Source: Rubinisphaera italica (GTDB lineage Bacteria > Planctomycetota > Planctomycetia > Planctomycetales > Planctomycetaceae). Taken from it: a DNA stretch of 64,000 nt. Below the pieces are notes generated by a model that was not told the origin of the DNA, ran no database searches, and was given only the letters and a program-made list of their open reading frames with translations. The first letter of the stretch is position 1. Each line of letters opens with the position of its first letter. Of this stretch, positions 40,592 through 49,670 are shown in pieces. The position numbers and the translations under genes are program-made. The DNA lies in the NCBI RefSeq assembly GCF_007859715.1, contig NZ_SJPG01000001.1, positions 2,630,728-2,694,727 on the forward strand, written 5' to 3'.

Positions 40592-42103
40592 TTACTCTTC
40601 AGGGCCCGTATTTTCGTCGACATGAACATTTTTACCAAACTTGATACCGAATGCCTGTATGCGGTCGCGGATTTTTCCTCGTGTAATTCCCAGAATTTCT
40701 GAGGCACGCGTCTGGTTTCCTTCTGTATGTTGAAGGACCTGTGTAAGGAGCACTTTTTCCATGACTTCCAGTGTTTCTGCATATAAATCGGTACTACATT
40801 CATCGAGCCTGTTCTTAATAAACCGCTCGATATTGACATGATCATCTGATTCCTCATTTAATGCATTCGGCGAATTGAGCAGAGCGGGATCATCGACAAG
40901 AAGTTCATCTGGAATTGAATCGGGAACAATGACTGTTCCAGTTGTATTCAATAACGATTGTCGGATAACACTCTGCAATTCACGCACATTACCAGGCCAG
41001 GTATGCTTGCGATATATTGCAAGTGCATCTGGCGAGATCCCGACAACCTCATGTTTTCCCAATTCGATACGAACTTTGGAAAAGAAGTATTCGATCAACT
41101 TGACGAGATCTTCTCCCCGTTCCCGAAGAGGTGGAAGGTTGATCGTAATTCCATTCAGACGATAGTACAAATCACCTCGGTATTCACCATCTTCGACCAT
41201 CTGTTCGAGGTCGCGATTGGTCGCGGTGACAATGCGAACATTAGTCGTAATGGTTTCGTTGCCCCCGACACGTTCGAAATGCTGCTCCTGCAACAGACGA
41301 AGGACTTTACCCTGCACAAGCGGAGTCATGTCTCCAATTTCATCGAGAAATAGTGTGCCTCCATTGCATTGTTCAAATTTGCCGATGCGTCTTTTGTCTG
41401 CACCAGTGAATGCACCTTTTTCGTGTCCAAACAATTCACTTTCCAATAACTGGTCTGGGATTGCAGCACAGTTGACCGCCATAAAGGGTTCGTTGGACCG
41501 GTTGCTGTACTGGTAAATCGCTCTGGCAACAAGTTCTTTTCCGCTACCGCTTTCGCCACGAATTAATACCGTAACATCCTGAGTGGCAACTCGACCGACC
41601 TGCTTAAAGACTTCCATCATTTGCGAACTGCTGCCGACGAATAAATCGCCCTGCATTTCAACGGACTCTAAGGCTTCAACGGCAACCGGCACATTCATCA
41701 AACGTTTAGATTTTATGGCAGACTGCACAAGTACGTTGAGTTTGGGGAGGTCGAGGGGCTTTGTCACATAATCAAAGGCTCCAAGTTGCATTGCCTTGAT
41801 CGCCGTGGCACTGTCGGTGCCAGCTGTTATGAAGATAACTGGTGTTTTTCGTTCAATTTCACGAATTTGCTGAAAAATATCCAAACCAGATACATGGGGC
41901 AACATGATGTCCAACAGGACAACATCAGGATTTTTATCCAGTACGAGCGCCAATCCACTTTGACTTTCTTCGGCTTCAATAACTTCACAGTCGAGTTGTT
42001 GGAGAGAACGTGTGATCATGTGTCGAATCGCGCGATCATCATCAATCACCAGAACTAAAGGCTTTGCAGTGTTTTGAGTATCCATCGAGTGTTTTCTAAT
42101 CAT
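40592..42103 (-). CDS. Sigma-54-dependent response regulator (NtrC type)
   Basis: A 503-residue regulator. The receiver (about 15-130) has phosphoacceptor Asp65 in VVLLDIMLP and Lys in YVTKPLDL. The AAA+ domain (about 150-385) has Walker A GESGSGKE, the canonical GAFTGA loop and Walker B LFLDEIGD. The C-terminal Fis-like helix-turn-helix is about 455-495 (ASEILGITRGKIRDRI). ATG 42085 is an alternative start. It is flanked by a hybrid kinase and by genes for small stress-type proteins preceded by sigma-54-like promoters, so these are probable targets. The canonical loop contrasts with the GSFTGA of the regulator at 28057. Confidence 0.94.
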   Translation of the reverse strand: MIRKHSMDTQNTAKPLVLVIDDDRAIRHMITRSLQQLDCEVIEAEESQSGLALVLDKNPDVVLLDIMLPHVSGLDIFQQIREIERKTPVIFITAGTDSATAIKAMQLGAFDYVTKPLDLPKLNVLVQSAIKSKRLMNVPVAVEALESVEMQGDLFVGSSSQMMEVFKQVGRVATQDVTVLIRGESGSGKELVARAIYQYSNRSNEPFMAVNCAAIPDQLLESELFGHEKGAFTGADKRRIGKFEQCNGGTLFLDEIGDMTPLVQGKVLRLLQEQHFERVGGNETITTNVRIVTATNRDLEQMVEDGEYRGDLYYRLNGITINLPPLRERGEDLVKLIEYFFSKVRIELGKHEVVGISPDALAIYRKHTWPGNVRELQSVIRQSLLNTTGTVIVPDSIPDELLVDDPALLNSPNALNEESDDHVNIERFIKNRLDECSTDLYAETLEVMEKVLLTQVLQHTEGNQTRASEILGITRGKIRDRIQAFGIKFGKNVHVDENTGPEE

Positions 42104-42346
42104 TTTCCAGTATTGTAATCAATCCACCTGCCAAAGGTGCAGGCAGGTATTGAGGATGAGTTTATCAATGAATTCTAGCAATCTACCCGAGAATTCTCAT
42201 CATCAAGTGCATGCTATTAGTTTGAGCCAGTCCACAGCTGCGTTTTTCGGATTGGTTGATGTGCCCAACTTCATTTTCATTGGTCAGCGACAATTTTATA
42301 GAATTCTCGAAGTGTTTATTCCATATGTTTTGCGACCGTGAAGAGC

Positions 42347-42928
42347 CTAAAATGGCCAGTAGATCACTAGCAGAGCAAAAGAAGTCAGCGTGAGCAGAAA
42401 GCCAACAAGTACGAACAGGCCATCGCGCGATGTCAAACCTAAAGAGAACAGGACGATCGCACCACTAGGAATAGCGACTGCCCATGGGAGCAATGCCAAA
42501 GGGTAGAACAATAATGCCAGTAGAATACAGATTCCTGCAACAATACTGTCAAACGGACGTTGCGTCAGGAATGTCAATCGCTTGTATAAGGCACTATCAA
42601 CCCACTTGGCCCAGGGACGCATCACGTCCGATGTCTTGTCCATTTTTTCTCGTGAGAACTCAATGTTCTCAATGAATTTAGGCAACCAGGGATGCCGCAT
42701 TCCGAAAAGTAATTGTGCGGCAAACATAATAATAATAGTGCCGGTGACGATAGACATCCCGGGTATCGCTCCAATCGGAGACAGAGCAATAAATGCAGGC
42801 AAGAGAAGAATCGGACCATAACTACGCGAGTCGATCGTATCGAGCAACTCACCTACAGTAATACGATCACCCGAGGTTCCCTCTTCAACGTCATCTAGCA
42901 AATCCGTCAGAGTATTGAGACTCGACAT
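42347..42928 (-). CDS. ExoD family membrane protein
   Basis: A 193-residue protein of the ExoD family (exopolysaccharide synthesis, PF06055): about residues 3-35 are polar, then the signature GPILLLPAFIALSPIGAIPGM and three or four further membrane segments to the C-terminus. ExoD was named for a Rhizobium exopolysaccharide phenotype and is linked with alkaline stress; its biochemistry is unknown. ATG 42928 with AAAGGG six bases upstream is chosen over the longer frame from 42991. It lies just before the NtrC-type gene on the same strand (243 bases apart). Confidence 0.88.
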   Translation of the reverse strand: MSSLNTLTDLLDDVEEGTSGDRITVGELLDTIDSRSYGPILLLPAFIALSPIGAIPGMSIVTGTIIIMFAAQLLFGMRHPWLPKFIENIEFSREKMDKTSDVMRPWAKWVDSALYKRLTFLTQRPFDSIVAGICILLALLFYPLALLPWAVAIPSGAIVLFSLGLTSRDGLFVLVGFLLTLTSFALLVIYWPF

Positions 42929-42966
42929 GCTGGCCCTTTCAAAAAATGAGATATGAACGCAAAACC

Positions 42967-42983
42967 AAGCGAATACCATGCCG
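42967..42983 (-). promoter_or_regulatory. Possible sigma-54 promoter before ExoD
   Basis: The minus strand reads TCGGCATGGTATTCGCT, keeping GG and GC at -24/-12 spacing but with C in place of T at two positions. It is weaker than the sites at 37225 and 43157 but shares their GGCATG/GGTATG core. Transcription would begin near 42955, before the ATG at 42928. Confidence 0.35.
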
Positions 42984-43156
42984 ACTAGCAATATCTCTCT
43001 TTTTTATGTGATTTTCTGGTTGCAAATCGACCATGCTGGTACTTTGTAACTCAAAAGTCGTTTCTTGATCAAATTCTATAATTCGTGTGATAAATTTAAT
43101 AACCCCCTTAAAAACAAGGTTCATACGGGTGTGATACCGTCTGCCGTCAAATTCGA

Positions 43157-43173
43157 TTGGTATGTACTTTGCT
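43157..43173 (+). promoter_or_regulatory. Sigma-54-like promoter before the small lipoprotein gene
   Basis: TTGGTATGTACTTTGCT matches 11 of 13 consensus positions of a -24/-12 promoter, with exact spacing. Transcription would start near 43184-43186, about 35 bases before the ATG at 43220. The GTGTGATA repeat at 43093-43100 and 43131-43138 lies upstream and could be tested as an activator site. Confidence 0.58.
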
Positions 43174-43219
43174 GTTTTAAGTATTCAAATTAATTGACTT
43201 AACTCAAAAGGGGACAACG

Positions 43220-43492
43220 ATGAAATATTTACTGGTTATGCTGCTGAGTTTATTTACAACTGCGGCATTTGTTGGTTGTGAAAGATCTGTAGAACAGAAC
43301 GTTGATACCGCAGAAAAAGCAGTGGGAGACGGGATGGACAAAGCTGTTGAAGTGTCTGAGGATGTTGCCGAAGAAACTGGAAAAATGGTTGAAACTGCTG
43401 GCGATGAGATCGAAAAAGCAACGGATCAGCTAACTGACGATCCTAAGGATCCAGAAGATACTGCGACTCCTGAGCCAACACCATCCAATTAA
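43220..43492 (+). CDS. Small lipoprotein, entericidin-like
   Basis: A 90-residue protein with a lipoprotein-type signal ending FVGC (Cys20), followed by a helical, acidic stretch of EKA/VET repeats and a Pro/Thr-rich C-terminus. The pattern resembles small stress-induced envelope lipoproteins of the entericidin type, but no precise family can be fixed. AAAGGGGAC precedes the ATG. It begins the plus-strand side of the stress island and has a sigma-54-like promoter 47 bases upstream. Confidence 0.75.
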   Translation: MKYLLVMLLSLFTTAAFVGCERSVEQNVDTAEKAVGDGMDKAVEVSEDVAEETGKMVETAGDEIEKATDQLTDDPKDPEDTATPEPTPSN

Positions 43493-43607
43493 TCAGATTA
43501 CGCGATTCTATAACATCAGCGCACAATGAGAGAATCGCTTTATAATAACGATCTTGTGGCCACAACTTTTTTGTGACTGGCCACATTCAGATTTTAAAGG
43601 AAAGGGA

Positions 43608-44081
43608 ATGCAAATGACTACGGAAACAAAGTTGAATCTTAATCAGGAAACCATCGAAAAGTTGCAGGATTTGATTCGGATCAATATCGATAGTGCTAAA
43701 GGATTTCGAGAAGCAGCTGAACAGCTCGATGAAAATATCCTTGGTGAAAAGCTGATTCAGCTCGCCAATGAGCGTGATCGTCAGGCTCGTGAACTTCAGG
43801 AGTATGTCAGTGTAAACAATGAGGATCCAGTTGATGAAGGATCCTATGCGGCTGCGGTCCATCGCAGTTGGGTGAAAGCTCGCTCTTTGTTTACTGGTAA
43901 CGATACCTATGCCATCATGGCTGAAGCCGAACGTGGTGAAGATCATATCAAGGCTGCCTACGAAGACGCTCTCAAAGAGGAACCCGGCACCGCGATGAAC
44001 GATATTCTGCTTCGCCAGTACGAAGAAGTGAAATCGATACACGACAATGTCCGAGATATCCGCGATTCCTTGAAAAGTTAA
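43608..44081 (+). CDS. PA2169-type four-helix-bundle protein (DUF2383)
   Basis: A 157-residue soluble protein predicted to be four helices: LNQETIEKLQDLIRINIDSAKGF, then LGEKLIQLANERDRQARELQ and a C-terminal YEEVKSIHDNVRDIRDSL. It matches the PA2169/DUF2383 family, ferritin-like bundles that often stand beside YqaE, DUF1328 and stress lipoproteins in stress operons. I saw no di-iron site that I could defend. ATG 43608 or 43614 is the start; both sit behind AAAGGAAAGGGA. The frame extends upstream to 43554 without a ribosome site. Confidence 0.83.
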   Translation: MQMTTETKLNLNQETIEKLQDLIRINIDSAKGFREAAEQLDENILGEKLIQLANERDRQARELQEYVSVNNEDPVDEGSYAAAVHRSWVKARSLFTGNDTYAIMAEAERGEDHIKAAYEDALKEEPGTAMNDILLRQYEEVKSIHDNVRDIRDSLKS

Positions 44082-44111
44082 TGCCTGGATGTTCGATTAC
44101 TTCAGTTTGAT

Positions 44112-44146
44112 AAACCGTTTCACAATAAACTGTGGAACGGTTTTTT
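44112..44146 (+). terminator. Rho-independent terminator
   Basis: AAACCGTTTCACA (44112-44124) pairs with TGTGGAACGGTTT (44131-44143) with one G-U wobble and a six-base loop, followed by a T run. It ends the PA2169-type transcript. Confidence 0.85.
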
Positions 44147-44264
44147 ATTTTCGATTCTTAATAAACACTTCTGGTGTTTATAATGCTTCCATTCAAGCAA
44201 ACTTAAACCCGTTCCAGTTCCTATTTTTTTGAAGACCAAGATTATTGCTGATAAGGCATTCGAA

Positions 44265-45299
44265 ATGATGAATCTGCTGATAAAACTTGGATTACTTGTG
44301 ATGACCTGGATACTGGGACTGGTCGCATCCCTGGACACACTACTCCACAATCAGATTGCGCCCACGAGAGAAATTTATCGGCAGGTTTCAGTCCCCTATC
44401 GCGAAGTCATTCAGAAATTTGAAACAGAACAGTCCAGTCAAGTGGAGTTTCGACAAGCGGTTAATCTGACTGCGAGAGAACAATTGCTCCTGGAGTTGAT
44501 CAATCGTGCACGTCACAATCCGACTGCTGAAGCAAAGCGTTATGGCATCGATTTGAATGCAGATTTGGAAGAGAACGCAATTTCTACATCTCCCAAACAA
44601 CCGATCGCTCCCAATCAGTTGCTGACAAATGCTTCTCGCGCACATTCTGAGGACATGCTGGCGAATGATTATTTTGCTCATGAAAGTCCAGAAGGAACTC
44701 ATCCCGGGGATCGGGCAACCGCAGCCGGGTATGAATGGAATCATGTGGGAGAGAATATTTCCTGGGGAGGGTCCACTGGGGAAATCAAAGAAGACGAACA
44801 AGTCCCGGAACGACACGAGCGTCTCTTTCTAAGTGCCGGGCATCGCAAGAATCTTCTCAAAGACGAATTTCGAGAAGTTGGCATTGGTTTTCTATTTGGT
44901 CGATACAAGCACGACGATAAAGTCACTTACAATGCTTCAATGGTGACTGAGCTCTTCGGAGCAAACTTGCGGACGGGGCATTTTATTACTGGAGTCGTTT
45001 ATTTCGATGCCTCAGATGGTTCTATTGAAGATGACGACTTTTATTCGATTGGTGAAGGTGTCAATGGAGGCGAAGTTGTCGCGGTGAATATCGAAACGGA
45101 AGTAGAATTTCCGGGAGAAATTAACGCAGTTGGAGGCTATGGCGTAGAGGTTCCCGAAGGAGCCTACCGGATCACAGTCAACGGAAGTGGACTAGGGTCC
45201 GAGACCTATGAATCCGATCAAGTCACTGTGCAATCAGCGAATGTGAAAGTCGACTTCGAAATAACGACAGCCCGATCAATTTCATCCAAATCTGAATGA
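44265..45299 (+). CDS. CAP/SCP domain exported or membrane-anchored protein
   Basis: A 344-residue protein with an N-terminal hydrophobic anchor (about residues 5-25) and a central CAP domain (about 78-240): RARHNPTAEAKRYG, AHSEDMLANDYFAHESPEGTHPGDR, GENISWG and HRKNLLKDEFREVGIGF are the family segments, including the His and Glu residues of the CAP cavity. The C-terminal 100 residues are a beta-type domain. Bacterial CAP proteins are exported with varied roles (peptidoglycan, lipid or protein binding). ATG 44265 has AAGG upstream; TTG 44229 is an alternative. It follows the terminator of the stress operon and is in the same direction as the next gene. Confidence 0.86.
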   Translation: MMNLLIKLGLLVMTWILGLVASLDTLLHNQIAPTREIYRQVSVPYREVIQKFETEQSSQVEFRQAVNLTAREQLLLELINRARHNPTAEAKRYGIDLNADLEENAISTSPKQPIAPNQLLTNASRAHSEDMLANDYFAHESPEGTHPGDRATAAGYEWNHVGENISWGGSTGEIKEDEQVPERHERLFLSAGHRKNLLKDEFREVGIGFLFGRYKHDDKVTYNASMVTELFGANLRTGHFITGVVYFDASDGSIEDDDFYSIGEGVNGGEVVAVNIETEVEFPGEINAVGGYGVEVPEGAYRITVNGSGLGSETYESDQVTVQSANVKVDFEITTARSISSKSE

Positions 45300-45338
45300 T
45301 TGACCATTTCAATAAATATCATATGGAAGATACTACTC

Positions 45339-45626
45339 TTGAATCAGGAATTCAAAATCACCATAAACTATTGCACCCAATGCCGCTGGTTATTGAGGTC
45401 GGCTTGGATGGCTCAGGAATTGTTGACAACTTTTGAGCAGGAGTTGTCCGAGGTCGCTTTGAGACCGGGAACTGGAGGAGTCTTTGAAATCACGATCAAT
45501 GGCAAGTTGCTCTGGTCTAGAGCAGAACAAGGCGGCTTTCCTGATATTAAAGTCCTCAAACAAATCGTCCGGAATGTCATCGCGCCTGATCGGGATTTAG
45601 GTCATTCCGAGAAGAAGCCGGATTGA
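45339..45626 (+). CDS. SelW/Rdx family thioredoxin-like protein
   Basis: A 95-residue protein of the Rdx/SelT-SelW-SelH family. ITINYCTQCRWLLRSAWMAQELL near the start carries the CXXC pair (Cys12-Cys15), and LRPGTGGVFEI, GGFPDIKVLKQ and LGHS complete the family profile. TTG 45339 is taken as start because its product aligns with the usual family N-terminus and GGAAG lies 10 bases upstream; a TTG at 45300 would add 13 residues. It has cysteine, not selenocysteine. It is expected to be a thiol redox protein of unknown partner. It lies one short gap after the CAP gene. Confidence 0.85.
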   Translation: MNQEFKITINYCTQCRWLLRSAWMAQELLTTFEQELSEVALRPGTGGVFEITINGKLLWSRAEQGGFPDIKVLKQIVRNVIAPDRDLGHSEKKPD

Positions 45627-45684
45627 AGTGTCGACAATTAGCAAAAATCACAGCGACACACTCGCTTGCGCTTCGTGCCTGTTT

Positions 45685-46323
45685 TCATAATTTTCTTAGC
45701 AGCACGACATCATTCCCGGAGACAACAAGTTCGGCCTTCCACGCATTTGCCATCCATTGAAAAGTCTCGATAGCGTAAAAACAGACGTGCGTAGGGTCCT
45801 GTTTGTAATGCCAATTGCGAAAGGAGTCCAAATCGCGAACGCGTTTTGTCATGATGCCAAGCCAGCCTTGGGGTTTCAGTAACGACCATAGAAGTTTCAA
45901 CTCGCGTTGAGGCTGATGAAAATGCTCGACAACTTCACTGGCTGTAATAAAAGCGTATGACTGATTCAGGACTGATTGATCGGGCGAATAAAAGGGATCG
46001 TAAATCTCCATGGAATGACCAACTTCCGCAAACATGAGGGAGAGTGTTGGGCCAGGACCGCTGCCGAAATCGAGTCCTCGACTCGACGGACTTAATCGTT
46101 CATTTAATGGTGTAAACAAGCGACTCAAAAATTTGCGATACCCAAGGTCTTCGGGATGATTTTCATGCAGATCGTAATGACGTTTTTCCGTTTCCGGTGT
46201 AGGCAGGTTCTCCCGGTCAACAAAAACCAGAGAGCAGGTGCGACATCGAAAGTATTCTCTCAATCGATCTTGATGAAAATGCTCTGACAGCGCGTTGCAG
46301 AGTGGGCAAGATTGCGTCTTCAC
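45685..46323 (-). CDS. SAM-dependent methyltransferase with N-terminal zinc ribbon
   Basis: A 212-residue class I methyltransferase. The N-terminus has two CXXC pairs (CPLC and CRTC, about residues 6-30) that likely bind zinc. The AdoMet fold then starts with GLDFGSGPGPTLSLM (motif I) and continues through EVVEHFHQP (post-I/II). Ending YKQDPTHVCFYAIETFQW is typical of the C-terminal part of small O/N-methyltransferases. No substrate is indicated. It lies 28 bases after the GatA gene in the same direction, which may be accidental. Confidence 0.85.
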   Translation of the reverse strand: MKTQSCPLCNALSEHFHQDRLREYFRCRTCSLVFVDRENLPTPETEKRHYDLHENHPEDLGYRKFLSRLFTPLNERLSPSSRGLDFGSGPGPTLSLMFAEVGHSMEIYDPFYSPDQSVLNQSYAFITASEVVEHFHQPQRELKLLWSLLKPQGWLGIMTKRVRDLDSFRNWHYKQDPTHVCFYAIETFQWMANAWKAELVVSGNDVVLLRKL

Positions 46324-46351
46324 TGGGGTGGCTTAATCCTTTTTATGGATA

Positions 46352-47794
46352 TTACAGTGCAGGCATCTTTTCATGCCAACTGCATTCCTGCTCATACATG
46401 CGGGCGGCACGCAGTAGGGTTTCTTCACCAAGGACAGGGCCGAGCAATTGAGTGCCGAGAGGCAAACCATCTTCTGTGAAACCACAGGGAATTGACATGG
46501 CGGGAATTCCGGCCAGGTTCGCCCCAATTGTGAAGATATCGGCCATATACATCTGCAGAGGATCGTCGACTAGTTCTCCCCGTTTGAAAGCCGGGCCGGG
46601 AGTGACTGGTCCAATCAGTAGATCGACTTTCTCGAAGGCTTTGAGATAATCCTGCTGAATCAAACGGCGAACTTTCAAAGCTTTGAGATAGTAGGCATCG
46701 TAATAGCCACTGGAAAGTGCATAGCAGCCGAGCATGATGCGACGTTTGACTTCTTCGCCAAAACCTTCGGTTCGCGTCTTTTCATACATCTCCTGTAGAC
46801 TGCTGTAATCCTGAGCGCGATGTCCGTATTGAACGCCATCGTATCGAGACAGATTACTGGAGGCTTCCGAGGGGGCGATGATGTAATAGGTTGCAACGCA
46901 ATACTTCGAGTGTGGCAATTCAATCGGCACAATCTCAGCTCCAAGTTTTCGATAAGTGTCGACCGATTTCGTGACCGATTCTTTCACGGAGTCTTCCACA
47001 CCCTCGCCCAGCCATTCTTCAACAAAGCCGAGTCGAAGATTTTCCAGTGGGCGATCGAGAGTTTCGAGATATTTGGGGACAGGTTCGTTGAGCGAGGTCG
47101 AGTCGAGTTCATCGTGCCCGGCGATTGTCTGCAGCACGGCTGCTGCTCCGTAAACATCGCGGGAGAAGGGGCCGATTTGATCGAGTGAACTGGCAAAGGC
47201 AACCAGACCGTAGCGGGAGACGCGACCATAAGTCGGCTTCATTCCCACAACTCCGCAAAAGGCAGCTGGTTGACGGATCGAGCCACCGGTATCACTTCCC
47301 AATGCGACAGGTGCTAAACCCGCAGCGACAGCAGCAGCTGAACCTCCCGAAGATCCTCCAGGAACATATTCCAGATTCCAGGGATTGTTTGTCTTGCCCA
47401 GAGCCGAGTTTTCGGTGGACGATCCCATCGCGAATTCATCGAGATTCGTCTTCCCAAGAATGACCGCACCAGCTTCATTCAACTTCCTGATGACCGTCGC
47501 ATCGTATGGAGATCGAAAATTCTCCAGCATCCGCGAAGCACAGGTAGTTCCCGAGCCGATGTTGCAGATGTTATCTTTAATGGCAATCGGCATGCCCGAC
47601 ATCGGGGAATCAGTCGCAGATATCTCCCCTGCTCTGTTTTTTACCGCAATGGAATCTGACTGTAAATACGCCCCGACTTTGGGATTGATGGATTCGATAC
47701 GATTCAGGTAAGCCTCAGTCACTTCCTGGGGGGAAGTGGACTGATTCTTAATATTATTAACGAGAGTGCGCGGATTACTGATCGAAGCGGACAC
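46352..47794 (-). CDS. gatA: Asp-tRNA(Asn)/Glu-tRNA(Gln) amidotransferase subunit A
   Basis: A 480-residue amidase-signature enzyme, the usual length of GatA. The catalytic triad is visible: Lys73 (IAIKDNIC), Ser148 in GGSSGGS and the nucleophile Ser172 in SDTGGSIRQP. The spacing matches characterised GatA proteins. As GatA it would release ammonia from glutamine to amidate Asp-tRNA(Asn) or Glu-tRNA(Gln) in complex with GatB and GatC, which are not in this window. It starts with GTG at 47794. Other amidases share the signature, but the GatA-like NPWN, QTIAGHDELDSTS and C-terminal EDGLPLGTQLLG blocks make this assignment strong. Confidence 0.95.
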   Translation of the reverse strand: MSASISNPRTLVNNIKNQSTSPQEVTEAYLNRIESINPKVGAYLQSDSIAVKNRAGEISATDSPMSGMPIAIKDNICNIGSGTTCASRMLENFRSPYDATVIRKLNEAGAVILGKTNLDEFAMGSSTENSALGKTNNPWNLEYVPGGSSGGSAAAVAAGLAPVALGSDTGGSIRQPAAFCGVVGMKPTYGRVSRYGLVAFASSLDQIGPFSRDVYGAAAVLQTIAGHDELDSTSLNEPVPKYLETLDRPLENLRLGFVEEWLGEGVEDSVKESVTKSVDTYRKLGAEIVPIELPHSKYCVATYYIIAPSEASSNLSRYDGVQYGHRAQDYSSLQEMYEKTRTEGFGEEVKRRIMLGCYALSSGYYDAYYLKALKVRRLIQQDYLKAFEKVDLLIGPVTPGPAFKRGELVDDPLQMYMADIFTIGANLAGIPAMSIPCGFTEDGLPLGTQLLGPVLGEETLLRAARMYEQECSWHEKMPAL

Positions 47795-48000
47795 GGGAAC
47801 GGTTTCTCCCTGGAAATCTATTAATAATTCATTGGATATTCTTGTGAATAGTAGAAGAATAGTCGTTCCCGGGGCGATGTCGAGTCTGTATCGGAAATAG
47901 GAATCGTGGATTGCCCCTCAACTACTTGCAAACATCACTTTTCCGGTACATACTGACACTTCAATCGCACTCTTGATGAACCTTACAGAAAGTAACTCCC

Positions 48001-49479
48001 GTGATTCGAATTTGTCTGACACTCGTTGTGCTGTTTGGTTGTGTATCGTCTGCGCGAGCCGATAAAACAGCCGCTGTCTATGCCACCTTCCTGCCGAATG
48101 ATGCTAACTCTGTTTCGGTGGTGCATATGGATAGAATTCTGAGTTCACAACTGGCCCACAAAGAGGACTGGACCGACAAACAGAATCAGCTCTTTTCTGA
48201 GGGACATATCGGTTTGCCCCCCTGGTTAAAAACATTTGTGCTTGCCTCGCTTGTCCATCCTGCTGTTCCGGAAGAAGTCTGGGCAGCCGCGATCATGGAT
48301 ATTCCCGAGGATATGACGATTCAGCAGGTTGCCAGTAAGACCAATGCCTCGATGATCACACTGGCCGATAAACCGGCCTTTCAGACATCCACAGGAGCTT
48401 ATGTCGTCGAATTGCCGGATCACAAGCTGGCAGGATATCGCCCCGGTCATCGCCAGGATGCGGCTGCCTGGATTCGTAGTCTGGGGTCGGGCACGAACTC
48501 ATTGAGTCCCTACTTGATGAAAGCGGCAGCTTCAGAAGAGCATGTGGTGATGAGTATCGAGTTGATCGATATGTTTGATGTCGATTTTCTGAAAACGCAT
48601 TTGGAACAGGATAAACGTTTCGCTTCTCAACAAGGGTTGATTCCACGACTGCTGCCTCTTTTATCGAGCTTGCAGGGTGTGACACTGAAAATTTCGATCA
48701 ACGATCAGATCAATAGTGAAGTGACAATCGATTTCGGTGACGAAGTCGGCCCCTCAGCTGCGATTGTCAAAACCTTATTCATTACGGCTTTGGATGATAC
48801 CGGCGCGAGTATTGAAGAGTTCAGTAAAGCAACCATTACGCCTGCGGGAAATTCTGTCACATTAACCTGTTCACTTTCGGATCAAAGTCTGCAGCGAATA
48901 CTTTCATTGATTGTTCCTCCACGTGTTCCCGAGCAAAAACTGTTCGCCAGTTCGGAAACTCCAGAACAGACAGCCGAGGAGTCAGCCGCCAAACAAAAAG
49001 AAGATGAGCAGAAGGCAACGCAGCGGTATGTGAATGCCGTTTCAGGCATGGTTGAGGATTTACAGCGAGCGAGTGCGAATCTCGATAACTACACCAAAAC
49101 AATTGCCTGGCACGAAACCTATGCCAAAAAGATCGAACAACTTTCCACGAGAAATGTCCCTAAGGAAGTTGTCGATATGGGACTGGACATAGCAGCCAAA
49201 TTTCGAACCTTGACACGTTCTTTACGGGGTCAACAGGTTCAGATTGGAGCAGAAAATAAATCGGTTGTCTACGATTACAAAGTCAGTCCCGGCTATATCA
49301 ATGCGAATATCTGGGGAGGAGCTGGATACAGTGCCCCAACGGTTAACTGGACCAGTAACCTGCAGGAAGTTCGTGAAAAGCAGGCGGCTGCGGTGATCGC
49401 TGGTCAATCCAGCCGAGATAAAATCTGGGCGGAAATCGATGACAGTCTCACCAAGATGAAAAAGATTGCAATCCAGTAA
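48001..49479 (+). CDS. Exported hypothetical protein
   Basis: A 492-residue protein starting at GTG 48001 with a signal peptide ending SSARA. The mature protein has two mixed alpha/beta halves, then an Ala/Gln/Glu-rich helix that may be coiled (about 315-400), and a C-terminal part with WGGAGYSAPTVNW. No catalytic motif or known domain stands out. The even pattern of residues and a strong terminator after it support a real gene. Similar proteins are common in Planctomycetes, so a lineage-specific periplasmic role is likely, but nothing more can be said. Confidence 0.8.
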   Translation: MIRICLTLVVLFGCVSSARADKTAAVYATFLPNDANSVSVVHMDRILSSQLAHKEDWTDKQNQLFSEGHIGLPPWLKTFVLASLVHPAVPEEVWAAAIMDIPEDMTIQQVASKTNASMITLADKPAFQTSTGAYVVELPDHKLAGYRPGHRQDAAAWIRSLGSGTNSLSPYLMKAAASEEHVVMSIELIDMFDVDFLKTHLEQDKRFASQQGLIPRLLPLLSSLQGVTLKISINDQINSEVTIDFGDEVGPSAAIVKTLFITALDDTGASIEEFSKATITPAGNSVTLTCSLSDQSLQRILSLIVPPRVPEQKLFASSETPEQTAEESAAKQKEDEQKATQRYVNAVSGMVEDLQRASANLDNYTKTIAWHETYAKKIEQLSTRNVPKEVVDMGLDIAAKFRTLTRSLRGQQVQIGAENKSVVYDYKVSPGYINANIWGGAGYSAPTVNWTSNLQEVREKQAAAVIAGQSSRDKIWAEIDDSLTKMKKIAIQ

Positions 49480-49514
49480 TCGTTCTGCGAAAACATTTAC
49501 TGATCGAAATTCAT

Positions 49515-49545
49515 ACTCCTTGTCGTTTTCGGCAGGGAGTTTTTT
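49515..49545 (+). terminator. Rho-independent terminator
   Basis: ACTCCTTGTCG (49515-49525), a T4 loop and CGGCAGGGAGT (49530-49540) form an 11-base-pair stem with two G-U wobbles, followed by five T residues. It ends the hypothetical gene at 48001-49479. Confidence 0.85.
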
Positions 49546-49670
49546 AATTCCGTCATAATGCTTTGACTGAAAACAAGACGAATTATGGATGTTGTTATTC
49601 CGTTATGACTGTTTCCCTGGTCTTCGGATGGAGTACAACATGAATCGACAAACCGAATTCATTTAATAAT

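Noticed and set aside
40408..40857. A 149-residue minus-strand frame
   Set aside because: It overlaps the C-terminal coding part of the NtrC-type gene in another frame and has no family likeness.
42150..42341. A 63-residue plus-strand frame between ExoD and NtrC-type genes
   Set aside because: No ribosome site or family; base composition is like that of the intergenic stretch.
44171..44187. CTGGTGTTTATAATGCT before the CAP gene as a sigma-54 promoter
   Set aside because: Only GG and TGC(T) match at correct spacing, about 8 of 13 positions, and it overlaps a TAAACAC/GTGTTTA hairpin; too weak to list as a feature.
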